Shown: positions 1-12,935 of the stretch, piece by piece | Numbering within the stretch: position 1 is the stretch's first letter | Layout: each line of letters starts with the position of its first letter | NCBI GenBank assembly: GCA_036345935.2 | Contig: JADWOT020000002.1 | Coordinates: 3,291,034-3,355,033, forward strand | Reading direction: 5' to 3' | Origin: Taenia hydatigena | Taxonomy: Eukaryota; Platyhelminthes; Cestoda; Cyclophyllidea; Taeniidae | DNA length: 64,000 nucleotides | Made by a program: the position numbers and the translations under genes | The notes under the pieces: model-generated | Told to the model about the DNA's origin: nothing | The model's input: the letters and a program-made list of their open reading frames with translations, nothing else | The model's database searches: none

Positions 1-3000
1 TCCTGTTTTTTTCTATATTAGTCACGAAAATGCAAGAATCCCTATTAATACAAGAGCGCTCATTTAATATATAAGAATCCGTTACGTTTGGGAACTGATG
101 AGCCTACAGTTAATGTTTCATCACTGTGTCTAGCAAGGTATATATTATGGCTCAAAGGTACAGAATATGCTGCCATTTGAGAGGAGGACAAATTGTGACC
201 AGTGCAAGGTATGTCCACTCCAGCTGACGCGGGACCGATTCGTCAGTGCTCTGTCCCAACTCAGATATAGATTCCAACAATATTTCCTTTGATGTGGAAA
301 GCATATTACGGTGAGTCAGTGTCTTTCAATGCTTAAAATGCTTACTAGGTGGCACCTGTGATCAAATGAGGAATTATTTGTTTTATTGAAAATAAAAAAC
401 ATGCAACGTTATCTGCGTTGGCGACCACATTCTGTTTCCTCTTGTCCATTAGCTCGTTTCATGCTATCTTCCAAATTGTGCTTGTATTTTTCATTCGAGT
501 GCAAGTTTTCAACTCCAATGTAAATTGTCCTGCTTTCCACTGAGACATTTGTCGAGGCACTTTTGAATTAAGGTTGAAGTGCACAGGCTCTCACGTGCGA
601 GAGGGAAGGATGTTAAGGTGGACCTTCAGCATTGTTTAACGGGTGTTCACACATAACTCCGCTGCTACTAGCATATACTATTCCAACGTTTAATTAATGG
701 CTTGTCCGATAGAGACTGGTCTGTAGCATGCAATGGAACCAAAGATTGCGATGCATTTTCAGTGTCATACCAAGGAATAATGCAGTGGTTCGGAACCTGG
801 GTAAAAGGCAGATAGCAACGATCTTGAACTTAGGCAAATATTGTAGGGTAAGGGATTCGAGAACACCTTTCTATATAGGCGAAGCCGAGAGCGTAACTTT
901 CTATTGCTTTCATAAAGATTATGATTGTTTTCCAAAAAAAAATAAAAGCATGCTAACACCTGCCTGTTCTCGTCTTCATTAGATCTCAAGCTCCCTTTCT
1001 GACAAAAATGAAGGTGAATAATTGATTATTATGCGACGTCTTGCCCAATGAGCGTAGCGAGCAGTAAACGGATCCCAACAACGCCGGGTGATGTTAAAAG
1101 CATGCAGGGCACTTAAAATCCGCAAGGAATAGTGTCAGTAAGCCAGAAGACGTTTTATTTTTGGTCGCGCCACCGATTAACTGCTTTGGGTAGAGCAATG
1201 GCTGGATTGAATCTTGTGAGAATCAGATAAGCAATTTGCCTCGTTATTAGGGTTACCTGAAAATATGTCAATTTGGAAAAGGAGGTGGAAAGAAAAACGA
1301 GGGGACGATGCATTGCCTTTGGTGGGTAAATGGTGGACGATGGGTGGACTGCCTCTACCTTTTATTGGCTGCACCACGTGAGCGCATTTTAAAAATCCGA
1401 GGATGATCCGTAGTCTGTCCGAAGGAGTTCGCGCTGTATTTGGCACAACACATGGGAGCGAATCATTGTGGCTTCCTAAATTTGCAGTTTATTTCACCTT
1501 TAAATATATCCTTATTAATTTTCATTCAGTTTGGAAATCTGGTCACTTGTAAGATGAAACTTGCGATCTGGCTAGATCCTGTCTTGCCTGCCTTTCAAAA
1601 AAGTTATGACGCCTTTATAAAAAAGCTACACCCCTTGGCGTCACTGTGGCTATGCTCACGTTGATTCTTGGAGAAGGTATAACAGCTGAACAACTGGCTT
1701 TGAAAGGGTGAATTGAACCATTTAAAGTGGCAGATGTTGACTTGTTAGAAGACGGTTGCGTGGCTCGGAGGTATCGAGGGCACTCGTTCATGCGTAATGT
1801 CATTGCTTTCTCGTTGAATAGATCCAATCTTCCACTTTAACATTTGGAAACTAACCATTAAGGTCGTCCATTGCGTAGACATCTTCCTCTGGCAAGAGTT
1901 CACGGCACATAACGTCTCACCAGATCTTGTCAATTTTGAGGCAGATCTATAATTCACGAGTTTTAAGTTTAGCTCATACTTTCCGTGGTGTTTCAAACGA
2001 TGACTGCGATAGGCGAAATCTATTCAGAAGAGCTAATTACTCCAATTATGACCCATTTTAAGCACCAAAGCCACTGAAGCTAACGTTCCTAAAAGTTGTA
2101 ATTTCTAAATATAGAAGGAGGTTGTCTAAGTAATATCTGCCTTTACCAGCCAACCCAAACCCCATGAAGCATGCCAAAATTGGATTTGCCTCACACTTGA
2201 ACGATCCCCTTTCAGATCACGCCTTATGCACGCAAGGTCAAGCACGCTTCCCATGAGTTGTTCAAATGTTCACAGAAGAAAATGACATGGCTAAAGTGCT
2301 GAAATCGTTGTAAAAAAATGAGGGTTATTCCGCATCTAATCGCCTTCCGTCACGATTCCAGTAAGAAAGGCATAGATGTCTAGATGGCCAAAAAAGCTTG
2401 TGCAAAGTATCGGAATCGGTTCTCGGCTCTATTTTTGCTCAAGAGACTTCCAATGACTTTTGAGTGCATCTTGTCAAAGCAGTCTTCTCACCCACTTCTC
2501 GAGACAATCTAACGATGGCTAGAGGAAAGCAATCTGCAGCCATTCTCTTTTGCTTATCGCTTTTTTTCACTCATCGAGTTGTCTTATGTCAAAAAGAGAA
2601 ATCATGACCTAAGAAATCACCTAAAACTCAACCAGCGTCCTTAACTAACGAAAATGCAATAAGGACTAAATTCGAAGGCTGGAATTAATCTTACAAAGGC
2701 CTACACGTTACAACAATTTGCATTCACAAAGTCTCGCCACTCTCAGCACTTACTTAAATTAATATGGCAATCAACAAATCGAGTAGAAATCTGAGCAGCT
2801 AAAAAATTAGATGCCTTCTATTCATTCAGCTTTATATAAGGATGTCATCTGCTGTCTCACTGTGGGGGAAGCACAATGCAATGCCACGGTGAATTACAAT
2901 ACCATGACAGTGCAGCAGCTGATTGCACGATCTAGGTCCCACAAACTCCAAGAAGCAGCTATTTAAGAATAAGGAGACATTTATGGACGCAGAGGTGCAA

Positions 3001-4381
3001 TAATATCTATCCTTAGTGATGAACTAGTCTGAGAGGAAAAAGAGGAATCTCATAGAGTTTACACTGTCTTAACGTTCTCGTTGCATCCAAAGGCAGTCAT
3101 GTTTTAAGGCCATTCTTCCATAGCCAAGAGTACCTAAATTTATTTAAATCACGCCATATTGTATCTCTTATAAATATAGCCGCAGAAGTGATATCTGATT
3201 CGTCGATGAGTTTGAGGGATTATGAGCCAGAAAGCGGTGACGACTGTTGGGACGCAAAGTTGAGTGTAGAACCTAACGTGACGCAGGAGGAAAAATGCAG
3301 TTGAAGGCATATGAGGGCCGATAATGAGTTCCGGATGTAAGGGGTGCAAGTTTATGGCGTCTTAGTGTGCACCGCTTTGCACTAAAAACTTGGTTAGCTG
3401 TCGAGCGCACCCTCTCACCCGTTCCCATCTCATGCTGCCTGTCAGGAAAGAGTGGCGAGGTCTCTAAGGCGATTGACGAAGACTGAGCTAGTGTTGCGTT
3501 TGTGTAAAAATGCTGTGACCGCTTAGTTCCGCAAAGGGAATTATTATTCTAGCATGAACTTTTCCCCTGCCAATATCCTCACATTCAGGTTGATTGATGC
3601 ATTCATTCCCAAGTCAGTGATGCACCGACGTGCTGCATGGGTAGTGCAGTATGCTAAGAACGTATTGTTCGCTGTAGGTAGGGATGCAAAAATTCGGCTA
3701 AAATAGCACACGCGAATCGGTAATGTGTGAGGTTGTGAGAAAGGAAAGACGGTACATGTAGACAAATATTTTGCCTGCCTTAAATATCGCCACCTTTTGG
3801 CAAATCGTTGCGAATCATTTCATCGCTCTGTACTTATTTCTCAGAAAATACACAAGAGCCGATCACGAGACAAGTGCATCCATCACGTGTAATTATTTGG
3901 TATGCCCTTTGGCTCAAAAGCATAATTAGGGTAGTCTTATCAAAATTGTGGTTGATTAGGTAATAACTGTTAATAGTGCCTACCATCGCGGCAAAATAAT
4001 CCGGTTTTCATGCCTAGTTTGTGTGACGCAGATGTGGGTGACGTGTGGTTCCAACAAGACGGTGATCAAAATTAGCCTCCCAGATCATGCGGTATTGTGA
4101 TGTTAAATATGCCCTTTGAAGTCGTTTGGAATCTATGGTTACTGCAGGCAGGCTAAAGACCACCTGCACCATTAAGAAGGGAAGTGAGCGCTGTGTAATC
4201 GAAATTTAATCACACATATGCAAAATGGTCACAAGAATTTCGCTTTATATGCCATCTTAAGCACAATCTTAAGCTGTATGCTGCGTAAACTCACAAAACA
4301 GTTGCAGTTCTTATTGGTAACCAGTTTTACGCATGAGCTTAGAGGAAAAATTTAAATACGATGTAAGACTGGTTGCGTTTA
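1..4381. other. unassigned, no recognisable gene
   Basis: I see no exon with a recognisable domain, no RNA gene and no obvious repeat here. All six frames are stop-rich. The longest open frame is about 84 codons (728-982, plus) and resembles nothing I know. The right edge meets the truncated ankyrin-cassette copy that starts at about 4382. Confidence 0.5.
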
Positions 4382-4462
4382 AAGCATGTTGGAGTCTACT
4401 GCTTGAGACAGAGTAATTGGGGTAGTATCACCGCCCGAAGGACCGGCTACCATTTGCGACTT
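4382..4462 (-). pseudogene. truncated ankyrin first-module exon (copy D)
   Basis: Read on the minus strand, an AG acceptor at 4464-4463 is followed by 27 codons matching the start of the ankyrin exon at 20228, including the shared GPSGGDTTP and TLSQAVDSNML stretches. Homology stops after the ML residues, and the next codon is TAA (4381-4379). The remaining 10 codons of the 37-codon module and the splice donor are missing. No second ankyrin exon lies downstream on this strand. This is a dead fragment carried by the inverted cassette copy that runs to 5350. Confidence 0.75.
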
Positions 4463-5350
4463 CTATAAGAGGAAGAAATGAATCGGTATCTAGGTCAGGA
4501 GGTTTGAGCAGAGTCAGCAACCATGAAATCAGATGAGGCATCAATTTTGTTCGAATAATACCACACCAAATTAAATTTGCGTTAGTAAACTTTTGGACTC
4601 AATGCAACATTGTTTATTAAACATGGTTGTCGCCACTAAAGCAGTGCTGTAACAAACACCAAAGTATTCTATGTACAGAAAGGAGGATTCGCATGCATTC
4701 TGGAGTCGCCAACACTTGCTGAGTTGCCCTCATGGACGAAATGGTCGAAGATTCAATCGTTTGAGACGCGTTGCTAAGTGACCTCACAAATGCTAAAATA
4801 AAACAAGCTGGCATGAAAACTATCAGCGTGAAATGAATACAAGCCGAGCGAAAAATGATTTTGTAATCGCGGCAACAATTCTTACTCGAGTGCTTGGGAT
4901 CCAGATCTATCTACCGTTTCAGAGCATACTTAGAAAGCAATGCTGCGATTTTTCCAATCCATTTTGCCAACTGCACGGGCTCGAGTAAGTCGAATTCGCC
5001 ATGTATGAAGAAATAATTAATTTTCACGGCTCCAAAAGGTGCTTAGGATGAACAATTGACTTGCGAATGCAGATTTTTCTCCTTCAGATTATACCTAATT
5101 TAAACCCACACCCTCCATCTAACTAATGCGTGTACATTCGTGCAGCTGAACATTCATGTAATCAGTTGCTTCTGGATGTGTGTCAGTGTGTCGCATAGTT
5201 TAGTGAGCACCGACTTCCAGGATTAGAGGAGAGTAAATACTTCTGACATTTCAAAATGAGATTGTTTTCCACCTCAACTTTGTCTGATGTGTCTTTGGCA
5301 TTAAATCACCAAAAGGAATGCATAAGCATACAAACGACGACATGAACTAA
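4384..5350 (-). repeat. inverted copy of the ankyrin 5' cassette flank
   Basis: The reverse complement of this segment aligns along almost its whole length with 19335-20300 on the plus strand, at roughly 90% or better by eye. The two therefore form a diverged inverted repeat about 14 kb apart. It covers the ankyrin exon remnant and about 0.9 kb of its upstream flank. A 65-codon frame at 4617-4814 matches the end of a 133-codon frame at 19671-20072. About 10 base differences in 170 there are mostly amino-acid changing, so neither frame looks constrained. Homology ends abruptly at 5350, next to the foldback-like element. Confidence 0.8.
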
Positions 5351-5556
5351 TGTGTGACAACATGTGTTGAAGGACAATCTGAACAGCATGGGCGGCACGT
5401 TATATAACAGCTGATTTTACCCATACAATCGCATCTTAGAATACGCACGTGCCTCGGGGGTAAATGCAAGTGTCAGCAATGTTGAGACACCTATGGTACA
5501 AGTCAGAGAAGAGGGACAATCAGTGCCGCGTCAATGGTATATAATTGCGACGGCAA
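5351..5556 (+). repeat. left inverted end of the foldback-like element
   Basis: This arm pairs with 6970-7173 in reverse complement. About 7 mismatches are visible in some 200 bp. Conserved internal landmarks include GGGCGGCACGTTATATAAC and GTACAAGTCAGAGAAGAGGG. Confidence 0.8.
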
Positions 5557-5569
5557 GCACACACCGGTC

Positions 5570-6960
5570 TCATGGTTGTGGGTGTAAGTTTCAGCAATGC
5601 ACGATTTGTGCACCACCAATAAGTGTAAAGGGGTGGTGTAAAGTGCATGGGTGGCAATTGATAGAGCTGTAGGATTTACATATATCTGCCTCTTCCATTT
5701 GGCACGGGTTAACCTGTGGTGGGAGCAACTATCAGAAATGCCACGCCTTGTGTGCCACCAATCGGTGTGGAGGGATAGACTAGGATGCATTGCAGTCATG
5801 TGAGAGATCTGCAAAATTTATCCACATTTTGCGTCTTTTAAATCACGCAGGTATGTCAGTAGTGTAGCCATGCCTAAGCATTGCCACAACTTGTGTGCCA
5901 GAAATCAGTGTCGAAGGATAATCTAGAACACATAAGCGGCAAGTTAGAGACGTACAAAATTCACCCATATACGCGCAACGTTAAAAACACACCGGGTGCC
6001 AGTGGTGATTGCGAGCTACGGCAATGCCACAACTTGCGCGCCAGCCATCAGTTTGAAAGGAGAATCTACACCCCAAAGATGACATTAAAGACACCTGCAG
6101 AATTGACTCCTATGCAATTGAAATCAATCTCACCCCAGCCCGTCAGTGGTGGGTGTGGGTGTCAGAAATGCCACAACTTATTCTCCAATAGTGTGTGGAG
6201 ATAATTTAGACCCAATTATTGGAATGATCGATGAGTGCAGAATTCACTCATTTACTCTCGATGTTGAATTCACATCAGCATGTGGGTGGTGGGTGTAGGT
6301 GTCAGCAATTTCACATCTTGTATGCCGCCAATGAGTGTGAGAGGATAACCTAGAACGCAATGTATTCATGTGACATCTCTGCAGCATTTACTAACGTTAT
6401 TGCGACTTGTAAAGCACAACGGTGTGTCAGAGGTTTGGGTAGGTGTCAGCAATGCCAGAGCTTGTGTGCCGAAAGTCGGTATGGAGGACTAATCTAGGCC
6501 CATCCATAGCATTCGAGACACCTGCAGAATTGACTCATGTACAATGAAAATCAATCGCACACCAGCCCGTCAGTGGTGGGTGTAAGTAGCATAAATGCCA
6601 CATCTTATTTTCTAGTGATATGTGGGGATAATTTAGGCCCAATTATTGGAATGATCATTGAGTGCAGAATTCGCTTATTCATTCTCGACGTTAAATTCAC
6701 ATCAGTATGTGGGTGGTGGGTGTGAGTGCTAGCAATGCCACAACTCGTGTGCCACCAATCATTAAGGACGGCTAATCTAGACGTCATAGATAGGAGTTGA
6801 GACATCTGCAGAATTTACTTATGCGCCTCCGACATCAATCTCATACCGGTTGATCAGTGGTGGGTGTAATTATCAGAAATGCCAATACTTGTGTGCTAAC
6901 AATTAGTGCGGAAGGGTAATCTTGATCCCGTAGGTATCATGTGACACCTGCAAAACTAAC
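5570..6960 (+). repeat. tandem array, about 10 units of 143 bp
   Basis: A diverged landmark of the form GCCACAACTTGTGTGCC recurs at 5599, 5740, 5883, 6026, 6170, 6310, 6454, 6597, 6737 and 6881. Spacings are 141, 143, 143, 144, 140, 144, 143, 140 and 144. Units share a GTGGTGGGTGTnnGTGTCAG block before the landmark and GATAATCTAGA after it. A longer-range period exists: 6100-6290 matches 6525-6720 much better than neighbouring units do, an offset of 427 bp (three units). Units are clearly diverged, so the array is not recent. No coding frame persists through it. Confidence 0.85.
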
Positions 6961-6969
6961 CCCCATATT

Positions 6970-7173
6970 CTCGCCATCAATATATACCATTGACGCGGTA
7001 CTGATTTTCCCTCTTCTCTGACTTGTACCATAGATGTCTCAACATTGCTGACACTTGCATTTACCCCCGAGGCACGTGTGTATTCTAAGATGCAATTGTA
7101 TGGGTAAAATCAGCTGTTATATAACGTGCCGCCCATGCTGTCCAGATTGTCCTTCAACACATGTTGTCACACA
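6970..7173 (-). repeat. right inverted end of the foldback-like element
   Basis: Reverse complement of the left arm (5351-5556). The pairing ends sharply: 7174 no longer matches the base outside 5351. Confidence 0.8.
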
Positions 7174-7277
7174 AATTGAGGCTTTGTTTACACGTTTCCC
7201 ACCCTCACGTCCTGGGCGATCAGGAAGGCTAAATTAATTGTGTGAACTCTGTATATCTCTTACTTGCCATCTGTGCG

Positions 7278-7350
7278 GTCTAATTTGTCACACCACATTG
7301 GTTTGTGGCACACATGTGGTGGCATTTCTGACACATTCACCCATCACTGG
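7278..7350 (-). repeat. inverted array unit outside the right arm
   Basis: Read in reverse complement, this segment contains CAGTGATGGGTG, then TGTCAGAAATGCCACCACATGTG and a run matching the internal 143-bp unit of the element. It lies about 100 bp beyond the right inverted end and in the opposite orientation to the array. Confidence 0.65.
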
Positions 7351-7835
7351 CCGACTCGTGCCATGCTTATTTTGCATGTAAATGCTGGTATTTGGCAGTG
7401 AAAATGCTATATTTATCTTGAAAGCAGATTCACGATAGAACACCAGATTCTTCTCCGTTATGCGTAATCAAACTCCATTTTCTCTTCAGTTGCGAAATCT
7501 CATCATCATGACCAGTTACCATCTTTAAACTGGCCTTATATCACAAAGCATTTACTCACTTGTGCCCTTTTTTCAAAGCGAGTTCTGTATACATATGTCT
7601 TTTGGCAAGAAAATGAAATTGCAAGTGTAAACGTAGTAGTTTTATGGAAGAGTGTGAAATGCACCCACTTGGATAGCTACGCAGTTGTGAAAGATACAAT
7701 GGTTGCCTTAAAGTAAAAACGATTAGATATTTGGGTAAGCGATTGAATGGTCGAAATATACCCCATTCTACTGTTCAGACACAAGGGGTGGGTGAATGGG
7801 TTGGTGGGTAAATAAGTCAACGTATCGTCTGCCTA

Positions 7836-8081
7836 TTATAATGGTAAGTTGCACAAAGGAGTCAGGATTAATTAGAGGAATTTGACGGATCAGTGTGTGC
7901 GCTTTTGTTCGGAACCTCTACTAAGGTACAACCGACGAGGCAACACAGTCAAGGTACGACGCTTTGTTGCCGAAAACAGCCAACAAACTAGACACGGTAA
8001 AATTAGCATGCACAGTGGCCTCATCTGACCACAAAATAATACCATGTGGTGTGTCCGCGTAAAGGAGGGAACGCAAAGCAT
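7836..8081 (+). repeat. diverged direct repeat, copy 1
   Basis: This segment aligns with 8352-8586 in the same orientation at about 75-80%. Shared blocks include GTCAGGATTAATTAG, GTGTGCGCTTTTG and GTATGTCCGCGT-like sequence near the end. The spacer of about 270 bp holds a microsatellite. The pair may be remnants of long terminal repeats or of a duplicated element, but no TG...CA ends or internal coding part are visible. Confidence 0.7.
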
Positions 8082-8288
8082 TGCACGACTTCACAAAGGA
8101 TGCTGTTATGCCAAATAATCATCCCAACAAATATGGACCCTGCAATGAGGCATGTAGGAGGGATTGACTGCGTAACCCTTTCTACCTAAGCAAACGCTGA
8201 CATTCCGCCCAATTGACCCAATTCGACAAAGTCTGTCATCGCGACGGCACAAATGCCTTCTGAAAAATCTAACGCAGAGGGTTAAACT

Positions 8289-8357
8289 TACTATTACTAC
8301 TACTGCTACTACTACTACCCACTATTACTACTACTACTACTACACTACTAACTATTA
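8289..8357 (+). repeat. ACT/TAC trinucleotide microsatellite
   Basis: An imperfect run of TAC/ACT triplets with short interruptions, lying in the spacer just before the second direct-repeat copy. Confidence 0.85.
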
Positions 8358-8586
8358 AAGTGGTAGGTTGCACAGGGGAGTCAGGATTAATTAGGAGAAT
8401 TCAGCGGACCACAGTGTGCGCTTTTGATCAGAGCCTTAGCTAAGGTACGATTGACGAGGTACGATACTTTGTTGATGAGAACAGCCAATAAACTGGACAC
8501 AGCGAAATTCCCATGTTTATTGGCTACATCTGACTACTAAATAACATCACGTGGTATGTCCGCGTGGAAGAGAGAACACAAAGCAA
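8352..8586 (+). repeat. diverged direct repeat, copy 2
   Basis: Partner of 7836-8081. It is slightly shorter owing to a deletion in the middle, where copy 1 has an extra CAACACAGTCAAGGTACGAC-type segment. Confidence 0.7.
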
Positions 8587-11500
8587 AGTTAATGTAAAAC
8601 GATTAATTCACCAGACTTTATGGTTTCGTGCATATGGAGTGCCCATCGCTTAGAGTCTGATGCAAGTGGCCAAAATGTGGCATAAATCTGATTGATGTGC
8701 AGTCAACAATAATGTTGTCAGTTGTCCGAATTAATGAGTTTTGCCTATAGTAACCTTTGCATGGCTTTGCTATGGGACACAACCAATGTGTAATGACGAA
8801 TCTGTAAGCGTAAAATATAAGGCCCTTTCCTTATATATAAATATTAGGCAGTACCATTTACGCAGCAGCATTCAGACAGTGGCGGGAGAAGGACGGCTGC
8901 CGCATTATTTTTGCCATCATATTGTTCATAAATGAAGCCACTTAACGTATCTATCTCTCACGATGATGTAAAAGAGACTATCCTCCTTCAAGTCACCCTA
9001 TTCTTGCACTCAAGCTCCTGTTAGAAGCAAACTACGTTTATCACGTTACGCCTTGAGTGCTTAGAGTTGGTTTCTTCCTAGCACGACTACTTATCCGTTT
9101 CGCCACTGCATTTGTGCATCGTTTTTGGCAGTAATCTCTGATCACGAGTTCAGGACCTCCCTTCGCCAATTGAGGGTTCTCAGATGTTGCAGACTTCAAC
9201 TTTTGCAGTCACAAGTAAAAACGACAGCAGCTTCTGATTATTTGTTTCACTCCTCGTTAAGATTCGCAGACATTGTCGACTAGGATTTGAGTTTGCTAGG
9301 CATGTGATGGAAATCTCTTTTAAAACGCGACTCTAAAGATCGGTTTAAGTTTTTAGCCTCTCTATCTAAGGCCCGCATTGACTTGGCCAGCAAACTTAGG
9401 ATTCTTGCGTTCTCATCCCCGAGGATTGATACGGAAGTACCCCGCAGAGTCATGACGGAGGCGCTAGTCGAGTCTCTAAGCCTTATTCTAAATAACAGCG
9501 AAAAGGCGTAGGCAGGATTACAGAGGTGCTAGCGAAGCCAAATGATTGTCCATGAAAGAGTGGAGCAAAGGGACGGCTTTAGCGTCTTCTCACTTACTGG
9601 GGTTACTGAAGTGAATGTTGTAGAGATCGTGTGAAAAGGTTTAGCGTTGACTCCAGACCACAATACGTCCCCTGGTAGTCTGTGCAGCCTCAAAACCAAT
9701 TGAACCTGGAATTCACAATAAGCCGAACCAAAAAAAAACAAGTAATTTTGTGCTATTTAAACAGGCCTACTGGTGTATCCTAAAGTGCGATTATGTCATA
9801 GTTTGTCGAAATAGTTAAATAGAACTGGCGGAATTTTATGCATTTTTAAAAAAAATTAATTGCGGGCGACCGAAAATTGAAATTTTGCCGTGATTGACTT
9901 GAACGCAGTGATTTGTCTGACAGCTTGCTCAACTATGCGTTGCACTGTAACAACGATTCAGTCTCTGCACGATGTGCTTTGCTCTACAACACGGGCTTTG
10001 AGTTCTTCTCTGCGTGAACAACATGTGCCCATCCATACTACTCATTATGACTTCAGCGAAGATTCTTGGCGCAAACACTCAAGCTATTTCACATCATCTT
10101 CACTATAAGAAATATGCGTTTTGACGTAGCAATAATTTAGCAAGTGAGGTCCAATGCGTGCCTGCCACTCACTCGGCTCTACGCTGGTGCTAAGGGCATT
10201 GCGTGCCCAAAGTACGACGAGGATGATTTCTTATTCACGAATTCTTTTGCGATAGCCATGGAGACATGGGTGAACAGCACAGGGTGCTAGCTTTGCACGC
10301 TAGCCTTGTCATTCAGCACAGTACCTCTTTTTGATGGAATAGTCAGTAGCCTCCGCCACTGCCTCCACAATGCGCAAGTCCTGGTTGTGCGAGGCTCTTT
10401 AATGCCATCAGCAGGTTGCCACCGGTAGCAATAATGACGTGGCAGAAAGGACCTATAGATCGTGTCGCTAAATAGTTAATGAGAAGTGTTGTGTGCGATA
10501 CATCCTCGCCCTACGAATTTGCCTTTGTTTTTACTGCTGCACTTCATCGGACATATCGACTGTTGCGTCATCTTCCTACAAGTAGTAGTTTTTTGAGCCA
10601 TATCATGCGATCCGCCTCTTTATTTGCCACTTCGGACTCGAATGCTAGGACTTAAGATGTAAATACGATCTCTTGCCACTTGGAAGGCATCGCCCATACT
10701 ATAACGCTGATGTGTTACGGCGGCATAAGCGCGACAATCGCAGTTTTGACATCAAACGAACCCCTGCAGACGCCATTTTGTAGCAGACCTCTGCTTTTGA
10801 ATGCACCAGTCAATCCATTCTTTGGTGTCTGCTCAGTTGTTGTTGCCGTGGACATCATTCCTCGTACAGTCGTCACTGGAATAGACCGTCTTATGACTAT
10901 CGAACCGATTTTAGATGAAGCGTGAAGGCAATTATGTGGAGGAGAAAGAAGGAACCTAACCTTATTGACTATAGTTATTCATAAGGTCAGGATATCTGAG
11001 TGAGACCACTTTCATTTGATTTTGCAATCTTCATCAAATCCAAAGTTTGATTTGGAAGAGGATGTATATGCATGCATTTATCCATAATTTAATCCGAGAA
11101 TGTGCTTCGAGTGTCGCATTGCCTGCATGATATCTTTTTTCTTAGGTAGAATTGTGCTTCCTCATTGATGGAGCATGAAATTGCCTTGACAACTTGGCCT
11201 AGCACAAGTGCGCCTAAGCAGAAGCACGCCCCTCCATTTGTTTAGGCGTAGCCATATTTTTTTTGAGGGAGTTTTGCTTTTGCCATTACTATCCGTCAAT
11301 TTGAGTGGATAGTGGATGCGTTTTGCCCTAACCACAAAAAAGGACATAGTTGGCGTTGAGTTGACGAATTGCGTGAAATCGCAGCCTTGCAGAGATCTGT
11401 GTTAATTACATCGGAAGGAAAAGGTAATCTTTTTTCTATAAAATGCCATTAAAGTGTGTGCTTGTGTGATGGTAAGATAATGGCACATATAGGCTTACGA

Positions 11501-12935
11501 ACACTATTCTGTCTCTGCCTAGCAATACATTAAATAATGCTGTTTAGGAGAGGCAGAGTAGGTGATGGTTGGCAAGGCGTGTGCTAGTACGGCTTTACGT
11601 ACATGTGTGCTCAGATTGCATAGTCGGCCTATGTGAATGAGCATTCACAATAGTGAATCGCCCCCATCATTCTGACTCCAACTGCTTTTGCGTATGTCAA
11701 AAGGGAGGTAGCCAGTGATCGGCTTTGATGCTTAGCAGTCATTATACAAGGCGAATAGAGCTTATGGCTGAGATCAAAGATGAAAACCTTGTAAAGTGAC
11801 GAATGAAGAGGAGGCGGAAGGAGTCGGATTGAGTGCCCCGGATAGGTTGTTTCCACAGGGTGAACTGTGGATCATGTTCTGTGTCGAGATGACACAAGAT
11901 GGCCACCGAGGTGACCACAAGCAATGTCACGAAGTAAACAAACGAAAGCTGAGCGTATTACAGGTGGAGAAAGCAATGGAAATCTTAAGTTAAATATATC
12001 GCTGATGAATATTGGACGGTGAGCTTGTCAATTGCGAGCATCTAACTGCAGCATTTCCTAGCTGAGAGGACGACGGCAAGCTATTTTGAAAAATAAGCAA
12101 AGTAACTAGCTGCAGCAGGAGGAAAGGGAGATGAAATAAAAAATATGATTTCATGAAGCTGGGAGTATTATATAAATTGAAAATACAAGAACTTGTTTAA
12201 TAGACGTTTGGTTCTCACCAAAGTGGAATAAAAGAAACGAGATTTGGCAGCTGGTTGATGGTATATCAAATTGGGTGTTGGACGAAATGGGAAGAAGAGA
12301 CAACCATGTAGGCATACATGCATTAGCGTATTTATGAGGCAATAATAACAACAGTAGTGTTAGGATTCTAGAAGGGAAATTGTAAATTGGAAATATATGC
12401 ATGTCACAGATGTGTGACGACAAGAGAGAACACGCAAATTATGAGGTGAACCAGCATCATTATGGGAGAAAAGCAACTGTTTTAACAGGTAGTTGCTTGA
12501 CCTGTTGAGCGATTTAAATTTAGCAAATAAAGTTGAAGTGGATAAAATGAATGAATGAATGTGCAATTGAATGGAGGAGGGCGAGGAGGGATTTCGCTAA
12601 CAGTCTATAAGTGGTGGTGGTGGTCCGATTGAAGAGATGATTTGTGTTAGGGTGAGGCAAACACTGGAAACGGAGCATTTCATTATTTCAGTTTGTGAAG
12701 TTTGACTCCAGGTAGCAGTTGAAGGGTTTGAGAGTTCAGTTACAGTCAAACTTTTGAGCTGACAGAAGGGAATTGATTGTGTGTATTGTAGTTTACTTAT
12801 CCGTTTGGCTTGCCTGACACAGCTGTTACAGCCTGCTAGAGCTGGTGAAGGCGGTGCTCTATCTCATTGATCACCTCACTTTCGATTCAGCAAACAACTT
12901 TTCGGTGTAATCGATGATCCTGCACGGCTATCACA

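Larger units (their letters stand above)
5351..7173. mobile_element. foldback-like element with long inverted ends and internal tandem array
   Basis: The outermost bases TGTGTGACAACATG at 5351 recur inverted, ending at 7173, and the match runs inward about 205 bp at roughly 96%. Between the arms sits a tandem array with a 143-bp period. Long inverted ends around internally repeated DNA is the classic organisation of foldback transposons; assigning this unit to that class is inference. No transposase frame is present, so it would be non-autonomous. I see no convincing target-site duplication (flanks ACTAA and AATTG). The left edge coincides with the end of the inverted ankyrin cassette copy. 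Confidence 0.65.
7351..12652. other. mostly unassigned, with short repeats
   Basis: No exon or RNA gene is recognised outside the repeats listed separately. Open but unidentifiable frames include 9308-9511 (plus, 67 codons, no early ATG) and 10680-10925 (plus, 81 codons). A short GTG run lies at about 12611-12622. Nothing else stands out. Confidence 0.45.

Noticed and set aside
5570..6960. CRISPR-like regular spacing in the 143-bp array
   Set aside because: Whole units are repeated and diverged, without short constant repeats separated by unique spacers, and the host is eukaryotic.
12001..12040. CTGATGA motif as a hammerhead ribozyme core
   Set aside because: No matching GAAA core and flanking stems at the right distance.
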